From: Oligoflexia bacterium
GTDB lineage: Bacteria > Bdellovibrionota > UBA1018 > CAIMNF01
Reading direction: 5' to 3'
DNA length: 10,606 nucleotides
NCBI GenBank assembly: GCA_903858975.1
Contig: CAIOKW010000005.1
Location: forward strand, 1 to 10,606
The position numbers were made by a program, and so were the translations under genes. Position 1 is the first letter of the stretch; every line of letters starts with the position of its first letter. The notes under the pieces are model-generated. The model did no database searches. It was given only the letters and a program-made list of their open reading frames with translations, and had not been told where the DNA came from. Below, piece after piece: positions 7,228 to 10,606 of the stretch.

Positions 7228-7310
7228 ATCCCTGTATTTACGCTATTTTGATTCAATTTGAATTTCGATACTGCTAAAATCTCGACACAACGATTTTTTA
7301 AGGAGTTCTC

Positions 7311-8768
7311 ATGTTGAGCGAAATCATGCCCCACTTGTCTTCCCCTGTGAGTTTACTCTTATTAGGTGTAGCCATTGCAATTGCCTGCGGTTTCGAATTC
7401 ATCAATGGGTTTCACGATACTGCGAACTCTGTAGCAACGGTAATTTACACTCGGTCCCTCAAACCCTGGAAAGCAGTCGCTTGGTCTGGGGTCTGCAATT
7501 TTGTTGGCGTATTCTTAGGTGGTATTTCAGTTGCGATGGGTATCGTAAAGCTTCTCCCTGTGGATTTGGTCGCATCAAGCAACATGAGCTTAAGTCTCAT
7601 CACGGTTTTCTCCATGCTCCTGGCATCTTGCATTTGGAATCTTGCAACTTGGTTTGTGGGAATTCCCGCGTCGAGTTCTCATGCCTTAATCGGTGGAATC
7701 TTAGGTGTCGGAGTAGGAAATGCGATTTCAAAAGGTCTCCCTGCGAGTGCCGGAATCAATTGGGTAAAAACAGGTGAAGTAGGTCTGTCCCTTTTAGTTT
7801 CCCCTTTGCTCGGATTTGGCGTTGCTGCACTTGCGATCTATATTTTGAAACGAGTCCTGAAGGACGGGGCAATTCAGTCTCGTCCTATCAATGATGCTCC
7901 TCCGCCGTTTTTGGTTCGCTTGGCGCTAGTCGGTACCAGTACCGGTGTGAGTATTGCACACGGATCAAACGACGGACAAAAGGGCGTTGGGCTTGTGATG
8001 TTGATTTTAATTGCGGTGCTCCCGGGTAAGTTCGCACTCTCTCCTCAAGTCAATCCGGCTCAAATCCAACAGGCTGAATCCGCACTGCAATCCATTGAGC
8101 TTCACGTTTCGAAATTTGCATCCTTGCCGGCGCCTAAAGTATCCAATCATTTTCTTCCCTCTGCCTATGCCGACAACTTGGCCGCTGCTCAAAATTCAAT
8201 CGTAGAAACCTCCAAGCTTGCTCACACCATTCGGGGTGAAATGCTGATGATTCAAGAGGGCCAAGAGATGAAGAGTGAATCTAAGCTTGCTCTTCGAAAA
8301 GGAATCTACAATCTTGAATCTAAATTAAGCGCTTTAGAAAAAGCTGGATATCCCGTTTCAGAAATCAAGCCGCTCCGTAAAACACTGACTAATATGGTTG
8401 AATACGCGCCGTTATGGGTGATTGTAATGATCGCGATCTCTTTAGGGCTTGGAACCATGATTGGCTGGAAACGAGTGGTTGAAACACTCGGTGAAAAAAT
8501 TGGAACTTCCGGTTTAACTTACGCTCAAGGAACCGTATCTCAAGCGGTGGCGATGAGTATGATTGGTGTTTCTGCGCTCGCAGGAGTTCCCGTCAGTACG
8601 ACCCACTGTTTATCTTCTGGAATCGCGGGCTCTATGGTTGCGTCCGGTTCGAGTGTGCAAAAGAGCACGGTTCGTTCAATTGGACTTGCTTGGGTCTTGA
8701 CCCTTCCGGTGACACTCGGGCTCTCATGCGGACTTTTCTTGATCCTAAAAGCTGTATTTATTGCTTAA
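7311..8768 (+). CDS. pitA: Low-affinity inorganic phosphate transporter (PiT family)
   Basis: Inner-membrane carrier that imports phosphate, as metal-phosphate in E. coli PitA, driven by the proton gradient. The 485-residue protein carries both PiT signatures: GFEFINGFHDTANSVAT at 27-43 in the first half and SIAHGSNDGQKGVG around His217-Asp221 in the second copy. VPVSTTHCLSSGIAGS lies near the end. About ten hydrophobic helices are seen, with a hydrophilic insert of about 120 residues (roughly 240-365) between the halves, as in E. coli PitA. The segment EYAPLWVI to GWKRVVETLGEKIG also follows E. coli PitA closely. ATG 7311 has a strong AAGGAG (7300-7305) five bases upstream. It is probably transcribed alone from the 146-base region before it, which holds a possible Pho box. 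Its TAA overlaps the stop of the minus-strand lipoprotein gene. Confidence 0.95.
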   Translation: MLSEIMPHLSSPVSLLLLGVAIAIACGFEFINGFHDTANSVATVIYTRSLKPWKAVAWSGVCNFVGVFLGGISVAMGIVKLLPVDLVASSNMSLSLITVFSMLLASCIWNLATWFVGIPASSSHALIGGILGVGVGNAISKGLPASAGINWVKTGEVGLSLLVSPLLGFGVAALAIYILKRVLKDGAIQSRPINDAPPPFLVRLALVGTSTGVSIAHGSNDGQKGVGLVMLILIAVLPGKFALSPQVNPAQIQQAESALQSIELHVSKFASLPAPKVSNHFLPSAYADNLAAAQNSIVETSKLAHTIRGEMLMIQEGQEMKSESKLALRKGIYNLESKLSALEKAGYPVSEIKPLRKTLTNMVEYAPLWVIVMIAISLGLGTMIGWKRVVETLGEKIGTSGLTYAQGTVSQAVAMSMIGVSALAGVPVSTTHCLSSGIAGSMVASGSSVQKSTVRSIGLAWVLTLPVTLGLSCGLFLILKAVFIA

Positions 8769-9598
8769 TGTGCGTGGGCTTCATCAGCAAGGTGAAGAAT
8801 AATTTCATGAGGCGCAAGAGAAGTCCCACCAAAGTAGGGGATTAACTCGTAGGGTGTTGCAGTGTCGTCATTACAGGCCCGAGGGAGCGTATTCACTTTC
8901 ACTCCATTCACATAGAAATCATAAGAACCCATAAACGGATTAGATCCGTCCGAACTAAAGACACCGACTCCACTTGAATTGACGCTTGCCCCGGTCACAT
9001 CTGCTCGTTTAGCGCCGAAATAAAAGAGCTCGCTTGGGTAATGGGAGGGGCTCGTGGTTCGGACGACAATAGAGAGCTTGATCGCTTGATTGATTCCAAT
9101 CGTGGCATCAGGTACTTGGTTGTGTTGATAAATGTGGTTTCCGTAGTACTCCCCAAACGCAAAAAGTTCGATGAGATTGCTGGTGGGATTGTACCGCCAT
9201 CCCCAGCGCGCGCTCGCATTCATATGGAAGGCGCCACAGTCTGAAGTTCCGTAAAGTTTGTTGATATCTCCCTGCTTGCTCGGATCTGCGGTTCTGTAAT
9301 TGGTGGAGTCATCAAAAAGTGCATAGCGAGTCATGCTCACATTGGACGTGCCCCAATCCGCACTTTCTTGGGGATATTCATCGCCTTGAAGAATGTGATA
9401 GAGGGTCCAATCAAATTGGGTCGCCATCGTGGTCGTGGGCTCAGATGAAGTAGGAACAGAATTTATAACTCCACTTGGGTCTGTAGTGCCCACATTTGTT
9501 GCCGTCGGTGTTGTTTGTACTTGAGATGGAGTGCCGGTTACGGACTCACATGCGCTAAGCGCCAAAAAGGACAAAAGAGCGATAACCTTCACCACCAT
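8765..9598 (-). CDS. Predicted lipoprotein of unknown function
   Basis: The 277-residue product has a type II signal peptide, with a short positive start, a hydrophobic core and lipobox LSAC, giving lipidation at Cys17. Residues about 18-60 form a Thr/Ser/Pro-rich flexible linker. The rest (about 215 residues) is rich in aromatic and polar residues and predicted beta strands: DWTLYHILQGDEYP, RWGWRYNPTSNLIELFAF, IYQHNQVP, YDFYVNGVKVNTLPRAC and a C-terminal PYFGGTSLAPHEI. This pattern suggests a beta-sandwich, perhaps carbohydrate- or surface-binding, but I cannot name the family. Two Cys in the folded part (GTSDCGAF and LPRAC) could form a disulfide. ATG 9598 follows GGAAG closely; a TTG at 9607 and GTG codons at 9595 and 9592 are alternatives. 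Its stop shares TTAA with the pitA stop. The residue after Cys is Glu, so the membrane of residence is not certain. Confidence 0.82.
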   Translation of the reverse strand: MVVKVIALLSFLALSACESVTGTPSQVQTTPTATNVGTTDPSGVINSVPTSSEPTTTMATQFDWTLYHILQGDEYPQESADWGTSNVSMTRYALFDDSTNYRTADPSKQGDINKLYGTSDCGAFHMNASARWGWRYNPTSNLIELFAFGEYYGNHIYQHNQVPDATIGINQAIKLSIVVRTTSPSHYPSELFYFGAKRADVTGASVNSSGVGVFSSDGSNPFMGSYDFYVNGVKVNTLPRACNDDTATPYELIPYFGGTSLAPHEIILHLADEAHAH

Positions 9599-9636
9599 AT
9601 CTTCCAAGTATACGGGAACGACTTAAGATCGAAAAT

Positions 9637-9652
9637 GTGTCATGAGTGACAC
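9637..9652 (-). terminator. Short hairpin after doc, possible weak terminator
   Basis: On the minus strand GTGTCA-CTCA-TGACAC forms a perfect 6-bp stem with a 4-base loop, followed by ATTTT. It lies 46 bases past the doc stop and 38 bases before the lipoprotein start. The stem is short and the T-run only four bases, so it may equally be an operator for the lipoprotein gene. Confidence 0.3.
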
Positions 9653-9698
9653 TTTGCTAACCGCATTGATTCAAATTAAATGCCGGTGAATGGGCGGC

Positions 9699-10076
9699 TT
9701 AGCTCTTCATCTTCGATTCTAGCCACTGAGATATATCTTTAATGTCTGATTTGTTTTGAATCACATCGATTAGAATAAATCTTACAAAATCAGAATTGGT
9801 AGCAGTAAGATGATAGTGATTCATTTTTAAAAATACAGAGGTCACAAGAAGCGCCATTCTCTTATTTCCATCAACGAATGGATGATTCATACAAAAACTT
9901 TGCATGAGTGCTGCTGCTTGCTCTGACAGTGATTCATAATAACCTGATTGTGCACGCATCAATGAACTCTCAAGTAATCCCATATCACGAATACCATCCG
10001 CACCTCCGTGCTTAATAATAGTACGCGTATGGAGATCTAATACTTCCTTGATCGTGAGGAATTGCGTGAGCTTCAT
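9699..10076 (-). CDS. doc: Death-on-curing (Doc/Fic-fold) toxin of a type II toxin-antitoxin system
   Basis: Fic-fold toxin; phage P1 Doc phosphorylates EF-Tu and stops translation, and the same activity is inferred here. The 125-residue protein is the normal Doc length and has the intact catalytic loop HPFVDGNKR at 65-73 (His65, Asp69, Asn71, Arg73). Also typical are the N-terminal FLTIKEVLDLH, GIRDMGLLESSLMRAQ at 28-43, and the helix before the active loop (EQAAALMQSFCMN). ATG 10076 overlaps the stop of the upstream antitoxin-like frame by ATGA, so translation is probably coupled and there is no strong Shine-Dalgarno site of its own. The partner antitoxin seems truncated (see the entry upstream). 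Nothing in the toxin itself looks broken. Confidence 0.92.
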   Translation of the reverse strand: MKLTQFLTIKEVLDLHTRTIIKHGGADGIRDMGLLESSLMRAQSGYYESLSEQAAALMQSFCMNHPFVDGNKRMALLVTSVFLKMNHYHLTATNSDFVRFILIDVIQNKSDIKDISQWLESKMKS

Positions 10077-10216
10077 TTTGCTAACTCAGAGAGAGCTTCG
10101 TCGTACTGGCTCATGATCTCATCGCTCGCAATTCGGAATGCTGGTCTCAGGCCTTTTTTATGAATCAAAATCAAATTAAGGCGGTAGGAATTCCAATTAT
10201 TATCGCATTTCGTCAA
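10073..10216 (-). pseudogene. Antitoxin remnant: C-terminal part of an AbrB/MazE-type antitoxin paired with doc
   Basis: A short minus-strand frame ends with TGA overlapping the doc ATG as ATGA, the usual antitoxin-toxin junction. Its last residues, SDEIMSQYDEALSELAK, match the toxin-binding tail of AbrB/MazE-type antitoxins found next to Doc (remembered pattern: EIM-x-x-Y-x-x-AL-x-ELAK). The frame is closed by a TAG at 10229-10231; the only plausible start is TTG at 10216, giving 47 residues, against about 75-85 for the family. The N-terminal swapped-hairpin DNA-binding part (IGNSxGxxLPK-like) is absent from this frame. Either the gene has lost its N-terminal half, or it survives as a very short antitoxin that can bind toxin but not DNA. 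Junction and tail are seen in the sequence; the loss is inferred. Confidence 0.55.
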
Positions 10217-10292
10217 GAGGTTGCCTGACTAACATTTCATCTCCGCATTTTCTGGAAGGATCTTGGAGGGTGCAACAATTGAAACTAAAGTT

Positions 10293-10337
10293 GCCCCCTA
10301 TTTGAATTGTGGGTGCTCATGAATTCAAGTGGGAGGC
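10293..10337 (+). repeat. Strong 16-pair hairpin abutting the 10338 motif
   Basis: Bases 10293-10308 pair with 10322-10337, with one mismatch and two G-U wobbles, around a 13-base loop; the core TTGAATT/AATTCAA is perfect. The wobbles are U-G on the plus strand, which favours a plus-strand RNA. There is no T-run, so it is not an ordinary terminator. It ends exactly where the group II intron-like start (GTGCGCCC) begins. Confidence 0.6.
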
Positions 10338-10606
10338 GTGCGCCCAGACCCGTAACATACCCTAGTAACACGAGTAGGAATCATCCCCCTGAAACACTAC
10401 GTGTTTCGCCCCTGACCACCCACCCACACCATGCAATGGTAATTGTGGTTTGGTGGTCAGATGCACGGGGGATGCTTAAAGCGAGGAGGATGGGAGTGTT
10501 ACGGGTCGGGGATTTCGGTTTTGAGTTTGGTTCTGGTTCTTAGGAATAAGGGGTAGGAGGAGGTGGCGTTGTATTTGCACAGGGTTTCGTTCTTACGATG
10601 GAACGA
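10338..10606 (+). mobile_element. Candidate 5' end (domain I) of a group II intron, running off the window
   Basis: The stretch opens with GTGCGCCCAGA, the group II intron 5' consensus GUGYG, and is identical over 11 bases to the start of Lactococcus Ll.LtrB as I recall it. Further on, GCACGG (10463-10468) and AAAGCGAGGAG (10478-10488) come in the same order as GCACGG and AAAGCGAUGAG in domain I of that intron, and ATTTCGGTT (10512-10520) also recurs. There is no convincing protein-coding frame, as expected for domain I, where the reverse transcriptase would start several hundred bases later. Against it: the outer helix 10343-10357/10497-10511 closes much earlier than a domain I closing stem should. 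A MITE-like element or unknown structured RNA are alternatives. Nothing downstream can be checked here. Confidence 0.38.
10343..10511 (+). ncRNA. Highly structured region: nested helices suggesting a plus-strand RNA
   Basis: Four helices nest without conflict. The outer stem pairs 10343-10357 with 10497-10511 (14 of 15, including a perfect 11-bp GACCCGTAACA/TGTTACGGGTC). An inner stem pairs 10382-10389 with 10467-10474 (CATCCCCC/GGGGGATG, perfect). Inside it sit two hairpins: 10391-10407 (GAAACAC-TAC-GTGTTTC, perfect) and 10412-10460 (17-base arms, 15 paired, with a further CCAT/ATGG in the loop). Downstream, 10537-10552 (GGAA loop) and 10587-10606 (TCGTTC/GAACGA) may continue the fold. The left half is C-rich and the right half G-rich, as such folding requires. 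Identity unknown; it may be part of the group II intron candidate covering the same stretch. Confidence 0.55.

Noticed and set aside
7251..7263. ATTCAA-T-TTGAAT palindrome between the Pho-like box and pitA
   Set aside because: AT-rich and short; similar ATTCAA/TTGAAT words occur elsewhere in the intergenic DNA, so a specific role is not supported.
9041..9244. 67-codon plus-strand frame antisense to the lipoprotein gene
   Set aside because: It lies fully inside the convincingly coding minus-strand lipoprotein gene and has no ribosome binding site or recognisable motif.
10174..10212. Minus-strand peptide RNAIIIGIPTALI in a different frame from the antitoxin tail, resembling the GNSxxxxIPxxLx strand of AbrB/MazE
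   Set aside because: It is only 13 residues between stop codons and overlaps the DNA of the tail frame, so a simple single frameshift cannot join them at full length; it may be chance. Kept only as a hint for the antitoxin alignment check.
10343..10511. MITE with terminal inverted repeats GACCCGTAACA/TGTTACGGGTC
   Set aside because: No target-site duplication could be found flanking the arms, and the internal nested helices are better explained by RNA folding; not fully excluded.
10307..10543. 78-codon plus-strand frame near the window end
   Set aside because: Only a TTG start, Arg/Pro/Gly-rich composition caused by the C-rich/G-rich halves of the folded region, no family resemblance, and it spans the nested hairpins.
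10338..10606. CRISPR array or tRNA genes at the window end
   Set aside because: No regularly spaced direct repeats (only GTAACA twice, 13 bases apart) and no cloverleaf or TTCRA arm.

Overview
This window looks like a piece of a Gram-negative bacterial chromosome, or of an environmental contig from one. The support is an outer-membrane beta-barrel protein with a Sec signal, a lipoprotein with a clear lipobox, a PitA-type phosphate carrier close to the E. coli form, and good Shine-Dalgarno sites. The gene mix, including a DUF3516 helicase also found in Bdellovibrio-like bacteria, myxobacteria and actinobacteria, is compatible with a Bdellovibrionota or other deltaproteobacteria-like genome. 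That placement is an inference from recalled family distributions, not something the sequence proves.

Layout. The first 2.1 kb is the 3' part of a Ski2-like helicase gene whose N-terminal domain lies before the window. It runs tail to tail into a small mscL on the minus strand. Next come two separate plus-strand genes: a DUF481 outer-membrane protein and a flavodoxin-family protein. The flavodoxin gene overlaps the end of a minus-strand dienelactone-hydrolase-family gene by 68 bases. From 4721 to 7164 four plus-strand genes follow closely (SAM methyltransferase, SRPBCC, OsmC, DUF2461); the last three are separated by only 3 and 1 bases and are probably one transcript. After a 146-base intergenic region with a possible PhoB box comes pitA, which shares its stop region (TTAA) with a minus-strand gene for an unrecognised lipoprotein.

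The last kilobase is the accessory part. A minus-strand Doc/Fic-type toxin is preceded by, and overlaps by ATGA, a short frame (about 47 codons). Its C-terminal end matches the toxin-binding tail of AbrB/MazE-type antitoxins, but the N-terminal DNA-binding half is missing. Upstream of it, from about 10290 to the window end, there is no convincing gene. Instead there is dense nested base-pairing with G-U wobbles that favour a plus-strand RNA: a 16-pair hairpin, an outer 15-pair helix spanning about 170 bases, and two or more hairpins inside it. The stretch starting at 10338 begins with the 11 bases that start the Ll.LtrB group II intron (recalled). The best single hypothesis is the 5' end of a group II intron running off the window; an unknown structured RNA or the end of another mobile element remains possible.

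How the genes work together: most are housekeeping or stress-type functions (osmotic release channel, peroxide detoxification, phosphate uptake, RNA helicase) with no shared pathway visible apart from the 4721-7164 cluster.
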